A DNA stretch of 64,000 nucleotides from Agarophyton chilense (lineage: Eukaryota; Rhodophyta; Florideophyceae; Gracilariales; Gracilariaceae), in assembly GCA_030374765.1 (NCBI GenBank), contig JARGXX010000116.1, positions 1,025,284-1,089,283 on the forward strand, given 5' to 3'. Below, one piece after another: positions 33,099 to 46,155 of this stretch. Below the pieces are notes generated by a model. The model was not told where the DNA came from and did not search any database. It saw only the letters and a list, made by a program, of their open reading frames with translations. Positions within the stretch are counted from its first letter, which is position 1. Each line of letters begins with the position of its first letter. Both the position numbers and the translations under genes were made by a program.

Positions 33099-35021
33099 GT
33101 GACCTACGAAAGTCCCCGGGACCGCTATGACCATACCATCGGACGAAACCCCCGGGCAGGGCATCATGCCATTCTTCCGTCCTCTGTCGAACAATACCAA
33201 AGGTTCTGCCATATGTTTCTCGACGCCCGAAGGTTCACGACGATACCTGATTTCCGGAGGGGCAGTAAGAACGCGCGCAGCGTCTCGTGGTACAAACGGT
33301 AGTTACATTGTTCTGTGGATCCGCGTTCGGCGACGCGGTGTCGCACCTTCATTCAAGCGGACATGCCGTACGTCCGCTGCGAGGAGGAAGCCGAGTACCA
33401 GTTCAGGGTGAACAAATTCCTTTCAGACCTATACACGGACTTCATCTCGCCTCATGTGCGATTTCTTCTGGCGGGTCACAACCTCTTGGCGCTCATATGC
33501 TTTCAACCGCCGTATGACCGCCTGTTCTGAATGTCCAATAGGGTCTGTTGGAACGAAATGCTCGAGCCGGATGGGGATTTACGTCAATCCCTGGAGTTCT
33601 TCTTCTGCTGGCACCAGGTGGAGTTTCACGACATGGGCGGCGACATGCGTCTTCAGTTATATCTGTCTTTGCCAGGGCGGATGAGAACCATAGGGCCATG
33701 TACTGGCGTGTCTCGCTGCTCCTTTTGGTCCCCACGCCGTCCGTGGTGGCGTACCATTCGTCCCAACTCATGGGTGACGACAATGACCGAATGTCTTCGT
33801 TGTCCTGGCAGGTACTCTTCGTTGAGTTCGGCGTGATGGCTCTTATGGCCTTCCTGGATACCAAGAAGTATGGAGTCCGTGATAATGTCTGTTCAGAGGA
33901 TTGGAGGGTATGGTACGAAGAGAACATACCCGGTCCTCGAGGTTGCCTGATTCCGTTCCCGGGCATCATGATCCGCGTTCTAAGGAACCTGGGCATCCAG
34001 AATATTGTCCGTGAGACACAGTTTCACGTCGAGGAGACGGAAGCCCTTTTGGATCATGTCCTACAGGTGGAAGGGGGCAAGACTCCCAGGTTCCTTTGGG
34101 AGGACGACGAGACCGACTCGTTTACGCCGATTCCGCTACATCCTCTGGGTCGAGACGACGCTCGTGCGTATCCCGCCAATTCTTTGAGGAATCAACCATC
34201 GAACATCCTGAGGCGTCATGTGCACGACTATTACCCGAAGGCCATTGGTTTCGATCCCTTGTGCTTCGAGCCTGATGTTGAAGCCACGCCGTTGGTTCCT
34301 GCTGATATGTCCGATGGAGAATCCTTCGGTGAAGACCCCTTCATCCTACCCGTAGAAGGCCTCAATTCTCCGGTTGAATCTGCTGTTGTGTTGCCAACCG
34401 CTTCTCCTCGTCCAGCCTCCGGGCGCTGCTCCTCAGGATGAACTCTCATATGAGCCGCCCATCGCCGAAGAGAACATTTATCCTGGCGAGGTTACGGTCA
34501 AAGCCGAAAGTCTTGTAGGTGATGCGCTTGATCAAACGTCCACTGGGGGCGTTGACATCGCTCCGTCCTCTCGTTTGTCACACTTTCCCGCTTCGGTCAC
34601 AGCTGCGGCTTCGGATCTCCGTAATGTCAGCCGTACCGTTTGTATCACTGCCTCGATGGACATTGCGACAGTATTGACGGGAGCCTGGTCCTGGGCGCGT
34701 CGTTCGGCTCGCTACCCTGCGGGTGTCCAACAGGGTCAGGATCTGAAGGCCGCCATGGCCAATATCCTGCAGCAGAATGCCAAAGTGATGTCAGAGAGGG
34801 TTACTGCCGACTTTAATGCTCAGTATGGTCTACATTTGAGTTACCAGGAGGCTTCCGGTGGTGAAAATAGTTACTTAGGTGAGTCTCCGCCGATGAAGCG
34901 TCCTTGGATCGCTGGGGCCGGTTCTAATTGTCCAGTAGGCTCCTTCGGTGATCCTAGTTCCGGTTTCGCTCCTGCAAGTTCCAATGCGGATGACAGAGCT
35001 ACTTTTGCGCCACCTCATTGA
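33099..35021 (+). pseudogene. Antisense-ORF protein (aORF) of element B2
   Basis: Plus-strand gene opposite to pol. The frame at 33,099 is interrupted by TAG (33,300) and TGA (33,528), continues after a shift at about 33,670-33,720 (ORF to 34,441), and after a second shift runs to 35,021. It ends 163 bp before the end of pol. Motifs DMPYVRCEEEAEY, VPTPSVVAYHSSQLMG, TKKYGVRDN and PFPGIMIRVLRNLGIQNIV match the element A antisense protein at corresponding positions. The C terminus contains a helical segment (QQGQDLKAAMANILQQ) and a Ser/Pro-rich tail. No known family recognised. Confidence 0.68.
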
Positions 35022-35183
35022 GTCTTGTTGGTGTTAGGAGGGCTTCCGTGAACGTTGAGGTCATGTCGGGGGATGTTAGGCCTCTGTCAGTTATTCAAAT
35101 AAATTCATGCTTGTGCTTTTACAAGTTCGTTCCTGTATCTCAAACGTGCGTGCCCCGGGACGTCTTCCGAAGTTGAGAGCGTC

Positions 35184-38100
35184 TCAGGTCTTCCTCAGGT
35201 GTCGCCGAGGACTGGCTCTGTCCCGTGATGCGGGCGCTCCGGCGAACCGTCGTGCCGGGAGGCGTTTCAAGCGGCGGTTTGGTATTATTCGGGCCAATAG
35301 TTGCCCCCTCCTGAAGGCTGCGCTCCGTGCTGCCGAATTTGCGCCAATAGCGGGCCATAAATAAGCTGGAATAGTTTGAGGCTCTTGCCAAGTGTCATTC
35401 TCAGGTGTGTAGCCGAACCAATGGACGCGATGGTGCATAATTCCATATTCTCCCCGACCAGCGGAGATGATGCACTGAATCATATATTCCGGTTGGTGTT
35501 CATTCTCCGGAAGGAGAGTGTGGTCCAAAGGGGTGATTCCATTGGGGTCGGTTGGGAGAGATGGGTCATCGTCATTGGCATCGACCATGGGGTCCATGGG
35601 GCTAGTCAGGTCTGCGGGAACTGCTTGAGGGGGTGTGGGGACTTTAGCGTCGACATGAGGTCGTAGTGATTTCGTTGGGCCAGGGGACTGGGACTTTGGT
35701 GATTCGGGAGAGCTGGGGGCTCGTGTCACCCGATCAATAGATACGGTGGCCTGTAGAGCGTTAATTAGTACCGTAATGGTATGTTGATGGCCTTTAGGAT
35801 TCGTTCCTTTGGTTACGTCCTGGGGTATGATAGACTCCTGAAGGTCAAAAGCCATCGGCGGCGGCGATCTCGTGAGCGTTGAGTCGAAAGGTGTGGTCCC
35901 CGTGGCAGCGTGCACCTGCGTGTTGTAGGCATAAACCGGTGTCTCAACGTAGTCGTCGCTGTCTAATTGGTGCTCCGATACGTAGTGGGCCAACTGGTTC
36001 GGATGGGTGCGGTTGAAGCGTTCGGCTTGGCCATCGGTTTGCGGGTGGTACGCCGTAGTGGTCACCTGTTTGATACCTCAGGTAGCACAAACGTGTGAGA
36101 AGAATCTGGATATGAACTGGCTGCCGTTATCCGTAAGAGGTAGAGTGGCATGCCATATGGATATACCCCGTTTGACAATAAGGCCGTGGCGACATCCGTG
36201 GCTGTTGTCTTCCCTGAGGGTAGGGCTTGGGAAAGCTTGGTGAATCTATCGGTTATGACCAAGACAAATCGTTTTCCATGGGATGACTCAGGCATCGGCC
36301 TAAGTATATCCATTGCGACAAATTCCATTGGACCTGCAGCATAGAAGAGCTTCAATTTGGCCTGATGGTTGGCACGAGAACCTCGGATTTGTGCGCACGA
36401 TGTACATTTCGGTGCGGTTCGCCATAGGTCGTGCACCATCAGTGGCCAGTAAAAGAACTTCCTTAGGGTCTAGTACATTCGGCGGCCTCTAGGGTAACCA
36501 GACAAGCGGAGAAATGGGCTAGGTAAAGGAATCGCGCCATTAGTGAACTTGGTACTACCCCTTGGAGTGCGCCATCTAGCGGTGATCGGCGACACAGTAG
36601 TCCAAATAGGTCATGGTCGAATATGCATCCAGGGGTTTCTACCGATTGGGCCGTTTTCTTGCAGTACTCTTCTTCCACCTGCACGTGTAGGAGTTCCTCA
36701 ATACTTATAAGGAGGAGCTCTTTTTCCTCCGGGGCTATCACATTAACCTGAGGTGGTATCGAATAGGGCTGTACTGTCTACCGGTCCAATAGGTACATTT
36801 CGTCCTCCCTTACCTCAGGATCATCCGATTGGACCTTACCCATAAGGTCATCCGTTTCCGTATAACCCTGAGGTCCATCATCTGTAAAGAGGGTAAGAAT
36901 TAGGTCTTTCAATGGAGTGTCATCAGTTCCGTCGGTAATGATTCGCGAGAGGGCATCTGCTGCCCGGTGTTTGATGCCTGGCCCATAGGTTATCTCTTAG
37001 GCATATTCTGCGAGCCTGAGGCGGCATCAACCGAGGCGACTTGATGCATCGGTCATATTGAGTAACCAGCGGGGTGAATCGTGGTCTATCCTAATGGTAA
37101 ACTTAGTTCCTTCGAGGTATGGACGGAGTGTCAATACGGACCATATGATGCCTAGACATTCCTTTTCGGTAGTAATGTAGTTTCGCTCCGCGCTGGTGAG
37201 CGTTTTGCTCCAGTATCTAATAGGTCGATATTCCTTCGGTGACTCCTGTTCCTGTAGCAGGGCACATCCCACTTGGACATCAGAGGCGTCTCTGTCCAGA
37301 GCAAAAGGTCTATTGGGTTTTGGTAAAGTCAATATAGGTGGAATCAGAAATTTGTTCTTTAATGTCTGAAATGCCTCGTACTGGTCGTCGGTAAGGGCCT
37401 CAAACTATGAAGGTGCTCCCTTCTTCATAATTGCGTTGAGAGGGGCCGAGATTTTAGCAAACACCTGGACGAAGCGTTGGTAAACATTGCACAAGCCCAC
37501 GAAGGATCGTAGTTATGTGTGAGTTCTGGGAGGTTTAGTCGTACGGATCGCAGTTGTGGTCAGTGTGACTACCTTTGGCTTTCCTGGAAGGACAATTTGA
37601 CCGAGATAGTCCACCAAAGCCTGAAAGAAGGCGTATGTGCGGAGTATCCGTGTTACTCCGGAGTCATGTAGTATTGTTAGCACCTTCCTCACGTGTCGAA
37701 GTTGTTCCTTCACGGTTCGTGAGAACATTCTCACGTAATCCAAATAAACCAGGGTGAATTTTCATTTGACTCTAGACAATGTGATGTCAATTACACGCTG
37801 GAAAGTTGCTGGCGAATTCTTTAAACCAAAGGGCATACGATTAAATCTGAACAGACCTTCATGGGTGGTGAAGGCTGTCAGCGCTCTCGCATCTTCGGCC
37901 AAAAGAATTTGCCAGTATCCAGAGTTAGATTTCAGTGTGGTAAATACGACAGCTTCGTCTAAGGACTCTAGACAGTCATCCATGCGAGGTATCGGGTATG
38001 AGTCCCTCTTTGTTACTGCGTTTAGTTTCTTTTAGTCGACACAGAACCTGACGGAGCCATCTTTCTTCGCCACGAGGACAAGAGGACTTGCCCATTCGGA

Positions 38101-38589
38101 TTGGTTCCGAGGCGCCGGCTCTATGACTTCAGCTGTGCACATCTCGTCCATCTGGTCGGCGACAATTTCCTTACTCTTCAGAACTGTACGGTAGAGGTGC
38201 TGGAACTGTGGTCTAGCATCATCCTGAAGGTCAAGGCGGTGTGTAGTGGCTCTGATTTTGGCCAATCTACCTGATCACATGCCTGGTATTTCCTGAGGAG
38301 ATTAAGTACCTGGGGCCTATAGGATTCGAATTCTGCGCCGATAGCGACTGTGCCCTCCCAAGATTGGACGTCCTTGTCGGGAGTTCGCGTTGAGAGGTTA
38401 TCCATTTGGGCCTCCATTTTGGCCACGGGCGCAGGTAGAGTGATGCCAATCACTCTACCTTTAGGTAACCGTACGGGTTTATCTCTGAAGTTTCTGATGG
38501 TGACCAACAAAAGCCTGTTGTGGAGTATGTCCAATACTCCATTGCCCATGAATGTAAGGTGCTTCAGAACCATTTTCGGGTGGTTTTTA
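35184..38589 (-). pseudogene. Element B2 pol: RT to chromodomain, broken
   Basis: Reading the minus strand from 38,589: a linker, then RT (WASPLVLVAKKDG, MDDCLESLDEAVVFTT, FNRMPFGLKNSPATFQ), RNase H (ALDRDASDVQVG, ITTEKECLG, IRIDHDSP), integrase (CTSCAQIRG, FVAMDILRPM, TDGQAERFNRT) and a chromodomain (MIQCIISAGRGEYG, VHWFGYTPENDTW). The parts lie in different frames with many stops. A shift falls at the TDNG motif. RT here retains the ~50-residue block deleted from element B. Confidence 0.82.
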
Positions 38590-39142
38590 TGGCATGCCAC
38601 TGGAGACTGTAGAGGTCTCGGTGCAATGAGTATCCACAGAAGTAACTGCGAAGAGCGGGTGTCGCCTTGCGAGCGACGGTTCTTGGATAAGAAGAGAGTG
38701 TGCGGGAAGCAACCAGGTGTGCCTGAACAATGGGGATACTACCTGTATTCACGAGGCAGATGTCCAGATACGGCGGTACGTAATGCACACGAGATCGGCT
38801 CGACAACCCTTTTGATAAACTAAATAAACAGGTAACAGTAGAGAAAACAACAAAGAAACAACATCCACCCACACATAGAAAGCTGTAGAAAAAAGGCGGT
38901 AAATGCACAACAGTGGGGGGTATCCTCGGAACAAGAGCTAACGCTCAGAACGGTTAAGAACTGATACTATAGGTGCCCCTTTGTGATGAACCACTTTAGG
39001 ATTTCTAGGACTCACCAAGATGCTTCCGCCGTCCTCACCTGGGCCTTGAATCGAGTAGAGCCCAAGCAATGCCTTATGAATGCCCTATCGTGACTTCGTA
39101 GTATTTCGAAAGGTCGAACTCAGGGGCATCCAGAATGCTACA
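38590..39142 (-). repeat. 3' LTR of element C (short form)
   Basis: 553 bp, beginning TGGCATGCC and ending GAATGCTACA. It matches the other LTR except for about 230 bp missing after CACCTGGGCCTTG. A purine tract (complement of ATCCCCCCGCTAAG, from 39,145) adjoins it. Confidence 0.85.
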
Positions 39143-39463
39143 TATCCCCCCGCTAAGAGCGGAGCACCCGCAACGCATTGTCTGTTAAAGCTATTGCAAC
39201 GCGCTTCTCGGACATTCCGATTCCTTTTTCGTATCACCACGTTGTGTTCTCTTAATCCAACTCGCGACCATCTCTCTATTCCATCCTTCAAGCTTTTTTT
39301 GGATCTGACATCTCGCGATAAGCAACTTTTTGTCTCACGCGGTCAATCTACCTATGTCCTAGGACGATCTCCACAACCCTGCGATTCAGCGAACTTCTGC
39401 AACGCCTAGAGGTTCCGCTCCAATCTCTCGAAGTACCCCTTTGCCGAAATCGGCTTCCAGTCC

Positions 39464-40931
39464 TTGTCCTGCATACCTTTCCTCCACAGCAGCTGTTCTG
39501 CAACATGCGTCCTCCTCCGTACAGAGGTTCCCAAATTACGCGGACTTTGTCGGCCGAGACTCCCTGCAGCGCTCTGCACTATACGCGCGATTGCCTTGGT
39601 TTTTCCCTGCGGCGGTCCACGACGAAGTTCTGATGAATCAGTATGTGGTCGCCGGTCGCCTTCCCGATGGTATCCCATAGCTTGTGTTTTTTCAACAGAT
39701 TTGCTGAGTAATTTCACACTTCCAAACCATTCGATCAGTCGCTTCGGAAACGAGAGCTTGCTGGATACGCGTGAACGATTCACCCGTCTGGTGTCCCAGC
39801 GAATAGGCCGCATGATCGGCTTGATGCCTCTGAATGAGAATTGTCAATTCGATACCTGGCAGAAAAATGGCGAGTCCTACTCGTATGTCGAGAACCTAGC
39901 GGCTTTGGATGTCAAAAGGTGGCGTGGTGTGAGTGGAGTATCTAACGTGGCCCTCTGTTCCGACAGTCCTCAATTACGCGCGGAATTACGCTTTCTCCGC
40001 CAACGGGATAGCCTGTGTAGGGAATTCCTCCAGTGGGAACGCCGTACCATATCACAACTGGGATACTTGTTTCCATACCACAGGCTCAAAGTAGACAGAA
40101 TTCGGTATTACTCGCGAGTCGGGTGCTACGAGCCGATTACTCAATACAGGAATGAGATCCAGAGTCCTCGTGACTGTCCTGTGGAGCTCTTTCCTTCAAT
40201 CACGTACGTAGCTTCCCTACTCGCAAATGATCCGTTTTCCAGTTATTGGGTAGTCTTCTACAGTGAATTAATCGCGAAGATGGCCGCGTTAATCCTTTGG
40301 GATGTGTACGGCACGTATCGTTTGTGATATATGATCCCGATTGCTCGACAACTTGCGAGAGAACTCGATTTGTCGCTCGTCCTGGGCTCACGTGCCAAAC
40401 AAGAAGAATATCTGCACCTGATGAATGTCATTGAACAGATTGACTGGACCCTTGCTCCTTCTGAACTGTAGGCTAGAGGACGTCCTCGTTGCGACTATTC
40501 ACCAGGAAGAACCGGTCCCGGCGGTCACTTCGTCTGATACGACCCCAGGATTAACCAGCATATCGACGTCGATTCTGGAGACTCCGCGAGCAATGCCTCC
40601 AACCCAGCCGACTGGTTACATACAAGAGCCAATTGCTCAAAATGCAGACGCACTCGTTGACGAGATGCAAGAAATCGATTACGACGAAGAGCCAGAAGAG
40701 GTCATCATCAAGGATCCCGCTTTGAATAAGAACGACAGCATAGAGCCAGTGGTCCCTGCAGCGATGCAGAGCGCTATGCCTGAGCCTGTTCGACCCGCAG
40801 TGGCTTCCCACGATTCCAAGCTTGGCAATTCGAGGCAGTTTCTCGAAGACGCTGGGATTCCTCCCCACCTTGTTCAAGGAAATCGACAGCAGATGCTGAA
40901 TCTCCTGCGGTCCTCGATGGCTATTAACTAG
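39464..40931 (+). pseudogene. Antisense-ORF protein (aORF) of element C
   Basis: The frame from 39,464 runs to a TGA at 40,325-40,327, continues in the same frame for about 47 codons, then shifts to the ORF ending at 40,931. The start is uncertain because the first codon of the open frame is TTG. Motifs FPSITYVASLLAND, WDVYGTYRL and, after the stop, MIPIARQLARELDLS and VIEQIDW fall at positions equivalent to VLAYFGSQIS, ARYGIDW, FIPPRV and LEQSNNYHW in element A. The C-terminal third is acidic and Pro-rich, ending in a helical LVQGNRQQMLNLLRSS. It ends 180 bp from the end of pol. Similarity to A and B is lower than between those two; I rate homology as probable. Confidence 0.55.
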
Positions 40932-41111
40932 GATAACCCCAATCCCTAACTCTCTTGCCTGCGAGCACTGTAACAAACCGACTAGCGGTGATGTTGAGAT
41001 AACAAAAAAAACGTTTTGACCTTCTACAACTTCTTTGCTTAACTTCTTACATGTTGTGGACCTCCACTTTATTCTTCCTCCTCCTGGAGTTACTTCACAC
41101 TTCTGTAGGGA

Positions 41112-42539
41112 TCAGATTCGATCAGGGTCCCCTGACACAATCAAACCAAAGAGAGCGTCATCTATATTGTCTGGGACATCCAGTTTAGCACGTCGGCAGT
41201 ACGCGAGCACGTTTGATCGTGGTATATTGCGTATGGGATCCCATGTATCGTCTTCGGGTTGATACCCATACCAACGCACTTTAAACAGTAAACTGATGTC
41301 CTTTGCATGCCATCCATTATCTACAATGCGTCCGATGATGTATTCCATCTCCTCGGTTGTGGAATTCTCAGTCGGGATGACACTCCTGTCAACAGGTTCC
41401 GTAGCGTTCCCTGTAGCGTTCGGAATCGTGTCATCACGTTCTGTCATCTCATCCTCCTCCAGGGTTCTCAAAGCCAGTCTTCTGGTTTCCTTATAACTTT
41501 CCGGTCTGGCCTGTGCTTCCAACTTCCTTCTCGGTTTTTCCGAACCTTGCGGCGAAAACGCGACTTCAGTTGCCACTGTACAACGTAGGCTTGCCCCGTT
41601 AGTCTTTTTCTCTTCTCGAGACCTGCTGCGCTCCTCAGGGAGAGTTACGCTCTTCAATCCGTTTTGCCGAATTAGCTTGCTGATCTCAGCTTCGGTTCCT
41701 TCTGATCGTACGCCAAATGGCGATTCTGTTCTGTCATCAGGACTCCCTGTATAGCCTTCAAGACTTCTGATACGTGAAGTTTCATCTTCAATTTCTTTCG
41801 CGTCCACCGCGTGGTCTGAGGGAGAGACTGCAGTTTGCTGCGCGCTCACAGTGCGGATCGCCGTGTCTCCTCTCACTGCTACAGTGGGAGCTAAGATTTT
41901 GTCATGGGCGGATGCGCCGTGTGTCGCAGAACTGTTGTTCAGCCCTGTACGTCAGATTTATGAACTCTTTTCAACACGTGGCAGTTTTGGATTTCTTCTG
42001 CCCTGCTGGGGTATGTCCGCAAGCTCCTGCATAACTAGTGGCTGTGATGGCTCCTGCATCTCAATATCCTGACGGGTGGATTCCTTTCGCTGTACGTCAG
42101 CATCTAAGTCTGGCGCACCAACTACTCCATCGCGAGAAATGCGCTCCACCTCAGTACCTCTCCGTATTACCACGGTATATTCGTCGAATTCGACAACTTC
42201 ATGGGGTCCTGTAGCAATCAGCACTAGCTTATGAAGGCATTTCCATTCCTTTTCCTCTCCGGTCTTCCGGCTATCTTTCCTTTCTACTCTCACGAAAACG
42301 TGTCCTCCGACTCGGATATCCGGGAGTGTCCGTCACATTGACGCGTCATAATTACGTTTATAGCGCGCTTGGGACTTTCCCATCTCTTTTAAAGCCTGTG
42401 TATTGCGTTTGCGCAACTCATTCCTCCAGCGTAGATGAAACTGAGCCGGCGTCGGCATTAACTCTTCTTCGGTTCTGTCCGAATCTACCCTGATTGGCAA
42501 AGGCGCTGGTCGGCGAGATATTTCGAATTCAAACGGTGT
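41112..42539 (-). pseudogene. Element C integrase tail and chromodomain
   Basis: Same frame as the integrase core, after a TAA at 42,540. There is one further stop near 42,330 and one near 41,958. The linker (41,876-41,400) is Arg/Glu/Thr-rich. The chromodomain at the end reads MEYIIGRIVDNGWH, FKVRWYGYQPEDDTW and IPRSNVLAYCRR. All three aromatic positions are present (Tyr, Trp, Trp), so this is the best-preserved chromodomain of the window besides A's. Confidence 0.78.
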
Positions 42540-43478
42540 TTACTTCGTCGTCGAATGCACTGGCGTACTGTACGTGTACGAAAGCTTGCCTTTATACAGA
42601 TCCAAGTCGTTCGGATGTTCTCCAATGTAGTGCCGAATTGCGGCGAGTAGTGTACGGTTGTACCGTTCCAACTGCCCGTTACATTGCGGATGATACGTCG
42701 TGGTGAACACGTCCTTAACTCCAATTATCTTGCATACATCTTGAAAGAAGCGTGCAAAGAATTGCTTGCCATTGTCTGAGAGCAGAGTATCCGGTGGTCC
42801 GTAGTAATAAACCCAATGATGGATAAACGCTCGGTCTATCACGGAAGCAGTAATCCGTTTCAGCGGAACAGTCTTAAACAGTTTAGAGAAGCTATCAGTT
42901 ATTACCAAAAGGTATCTGTTTCTCGGCTTCGAGCGGATCAATTCCCCAAGTATGCCAATACTGATATACTGTAGAGGTGCGATTGCTGCGAACAGCTTCA
43001 GTGGCTTCTTCTTTTTCCAGAGCTTCAATCCATTCCTCGCGAATGTTACGCACATCTTACCTGTTGCATGACAAGCCATTGCCAAATTTGGCCAATAAAA
43101 GTCCCTTCTGAGGGTTAGATTCAGCTTGGTACCTCCTGGATGACCAGACATTTGCGAAAATTGTGCCAAATGCAGTATTCTGCTCTTGACAGCGTGTGGT
43201 ATCACGATTTGCTCATACAATACAACTGTTCGAGCAAAGATTACTCGATCGTCGAGACGAAAAGACAACACCTCCCCCCTGTTAAGACGAAAGCGGATAG
43301 CCACGCAAAAGGCATCTGTGACTTGTTCACGTAATAGCTCTTCAAAAGAGAATCCATCGAGTTGATCTTCTGGATCAGTGTCCGTAGTCTGGTCTACCGG
43401 TAATTCCATTTGATAATCTTCTTCTTCTAGATCTTCTAGTTCTTCTTCTTTCGTTCTCAAAATTTCCCTTACCAACAT
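42540..43478 (-). pseudogene. Element C integrase core
   Basis: 312 residues. The zinc finger is HLAQFSQMSGH with a later Cys region that is degraded (MCVTFARNG in place of C-x-x-C). The catalytic core has ISIGILGEL (the first Asp replaced by Gly), LLSDNGKQF (Asp present) and NGQLERYNR (Glu present). It is one frame away from the RNase H that precedes it, so a single indel separates them near 43,480-43,525. Confidence 0.82.
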
Positions 43479-43525
43479 GGTATCTCATCATCGATATCCA
43501 ATTGGGGTTTTCCCAAGGTTTCGAG

Positions 43526-44152
43526 TCAAGATAACGCGTCAGCGTGTACGTTTGAAGCTACCTTCTTGTAGTTGATTGTGAAATCAAAGTCTGAAAGGCG
43601 CAGATGCCATCGCATTAGGCGTCCCGACAGGTCGGCAATAGACATGAGCCATATGAGGCATGATTGATCGGTATTGACCGTGAAGTGAGCACCCTGTAGG
43701 TAAGTTCTGAGGTTCGTGAGAGCCCAAATCACAGCAAGGCATTCCTTTTCTGACACAGAGAAGTTCTTTTCTGCTTGGTGAAGTGTTCTCGACCAGTATC
43801 CAATAAGATACCGTATGCCGTCTCCGTGCGTTTGAAAAACGGCACACGCTCTCTGATAATCGCTAGCGTCCGTATCTACAGAGTAAGGAAGATCCGTTTT
43901 CGGAAGAGATAACACAGGAGCTGTGGTCAACACGAGTTCTAGCTTTGCGGTGGCTTCCGTTTCGGCTTCTCCGAATTCCTTCAATTGACCGGGTTGTCCT
44001 TTCTTCAATAAAGCAGTAAGGGGTGCAGCGATATGAGAGTAGCGCGGCACAAATCGTCTGTAGACGTTACAAAGTCCGACGAAAGATCTCAATTGCGTCT
44101 GCGGTCGCGGAGGTTTGGACTCACGATTCGCAGCGGTCTGCACTTCTTCCAA
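43526..44152 (-). pseudogene. Element C RNase H
   Basis: LRSFVGLCNVYRRF marks the RT connection. YSVDTDASDYQRAC, SVSEKECLAVIW, VNTDQSCL and SNVHADALS are the RNase H blocks, with catalytic Asp, Glu and Asp visible. It follows RT in the same frame class. Confidence 0.85.
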
Positions 44153-44219
44153 TTCCAGTTTCGCTCGCTTTATCCTGTGTCTCAGGTATTTCCCTAGGTC
44201 TGTGAACCATTCACACTTC

Positions 44220-45319
44220 TTGATCTTTAAGGTAGTTCCAGTTTGCTATAACTTCTCGAGGATTGCCTCAACCATCCCCAAATGGTCTTCCATATTCTTA
44301 CTGAAAATGATGATGCCATCCAAGTGAACAAGACATTTTTTCCACTTATACTGTGATAATATTATATCGATAGCACGCTGAAATGTCACGGGTTCGTTTG
44401 TCAAACAAAATGGCATTCGCTTAAATCGATATAGTCCTGCGTGACAGGCAAATGCAGTTTAATATTGGTCTTCTGGGGCGACTGATATCTGCCATTATTC
44501 TCAAGTTGCGTGAAGCGTAGTAAAAAAATTGGCTTCTCCAAGACTATCGATGAATTCATCCATACGCGGTAATGGGTACGTATCCCTCACAGTTACTGCG
44601 TTCAGTTTTCTGTAGTCAACACAAAAGCGTAAAGAACTATCTCCTTTGAGAACAAGGACCACTGGGGATGCCCAAGCTGAATGACCTGGCTCAATGATTC
44701 CCTTCTCCAACATGGAGTCCACTTGTTCTTGCTCGATCTGACGAGTTCGTTGGCCTGCCCGAGACGGTAAGTGAGCGATGGGTGGTGTACGCGGTGCAAA
44801 GTCAATATGATATTCTGTAGCCGCGATCTGGCCAATGTGTCCACTCTACATATGTGAAAACTTCAGCAGCAATCTGCGCAATCTTCCTTTGTACTCCTCA
44901 GGAACGTGTTCCATTTTCACGCCCTCGAGGGCTTCTTCCATCTCTTCTTCAGAGACATTCTCTTCCTTCTTGTTCCTCATGTTCTCGACCGCTTCTGCGG
45001 CTGTCGACTACTGCTCGCCTGTGGGCGTTACTTTTAAGACGCTTGTCTTCATTATTTAAGTCGGTATCACAACTGAAGGGTGTGGCAGCGCCATGCCTAA
45101 GGGCTGATGCTTGTGTAAGGGACGCTCTTCAGAGCCAAAATTGCTCAGCAATATCCTGAAATGAATCTTCGGGCTCATCTGTGCAATGCTGTTAGTGACT
45201 AGCAATTCACTAGTATGATACAGTGACCTGTTCGGCTGAATACCGATAAGTGCGTGCTTCTCAGTAACGACTGATACCCATGTTTGACTTTTTGGTGGTA
45301 TCAGCGTTAGTTTACACAC
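44220..45319 (-). pseudogene. Element C reverse transcriptase, broken
   Basis: Blocks visible: IEPGHSAWASPVVLV, FCVDYRKLNAVTVRD, LPRMDEFIDSLGEANF. Degraded MPFCLTN and catalytic-centre text lies between 44,500 and 44,280 (HLDGIIIF in place of YIDDIIIF). Stops interrupt it at about 44,501 and 44,460 and within the linker to protease. Confidence 0.78.
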
Positions 45320-45373
45320 CCGAATCTTCGGAGATGTGCTGCCCAGTGGATCTTCGTATTCTAGTGACGGTGG

Positions 45374-45985
45374 TTAAGGTGCAAATGAAGAAAATCGCCT
45401 CAGAGGTCTGCGCACGATTGGCACTGTAGAGCCATCATCCAGCTCCACTTCCCGATTCTTCAGACGAATCGATTCGACAAACTTGTAACAGAAGTCACAA
45501 CCCAGCAAAATTGGTGCAGACAATGTGATACACACAATAAACGTTAACATGAAAGCATGATTTACCAAGCGAACGACAAGTCGTATTGTTCCAATAGACT
45601 TCATCGGTCTCTTGTTCGCATCCCGGATATACGGTATCTGTGTCTGTTGTATTCGAGCTCGCTCGTCTTCGAGCAATTCAGACAACCTCATAAAGTTTGG
45701 GCCTCAACACGTATCCAATACAGCGAGTCTTCGCGATAAAAGCGCTTGAGAAGAGCCGAAGTCGGAATCGACCTTGTAGTTCCTTCGCGCCATAATCATG
45801 ACGTGATTCGTTCTCCTACTTGGGCACACATATTGTCTCCGAAAACTTTTCAACATACAGTCAAACTGTACATAATTCCCGACATTCGAAGATCTGCCTG
45901 GTCTCAGTAGGACCTTCGGTTTAAATTCCCGCGAGTGGGTCAATGTCGGTACCCCGATCGGTATGATGGGTTTGAATCCATACAA
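45374..45985 (-). pseudogene. Element C protease region
   Basis: RLAVLDTC followed by a TAG and then MRLSELL corresponds to the retropepsin active site (VLDTGA), with Gly replaced by Cys. ILLGCDFCYKF is the second conserved block. The upstream part (MARRNYKVDSDFG) resembles the pre-protease linker. Confidence 0.65.
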
Positions 45986-46155
45986 CCTCCTGAGGGCTCC
46001 CTCACTTAATTTCCCGATGACGCGGGTTTCTCCCTCGCCATATCGGCGTTCCTCTGTACTTCTGGGGCTGAACCCTGTGATCTTTCAGAGTTCTGAGCTC
46101 TCGCATGAGTTCTGCGTACCATATCCGCAAGTCCCCAAGCTTTGGCCTTCCAACC

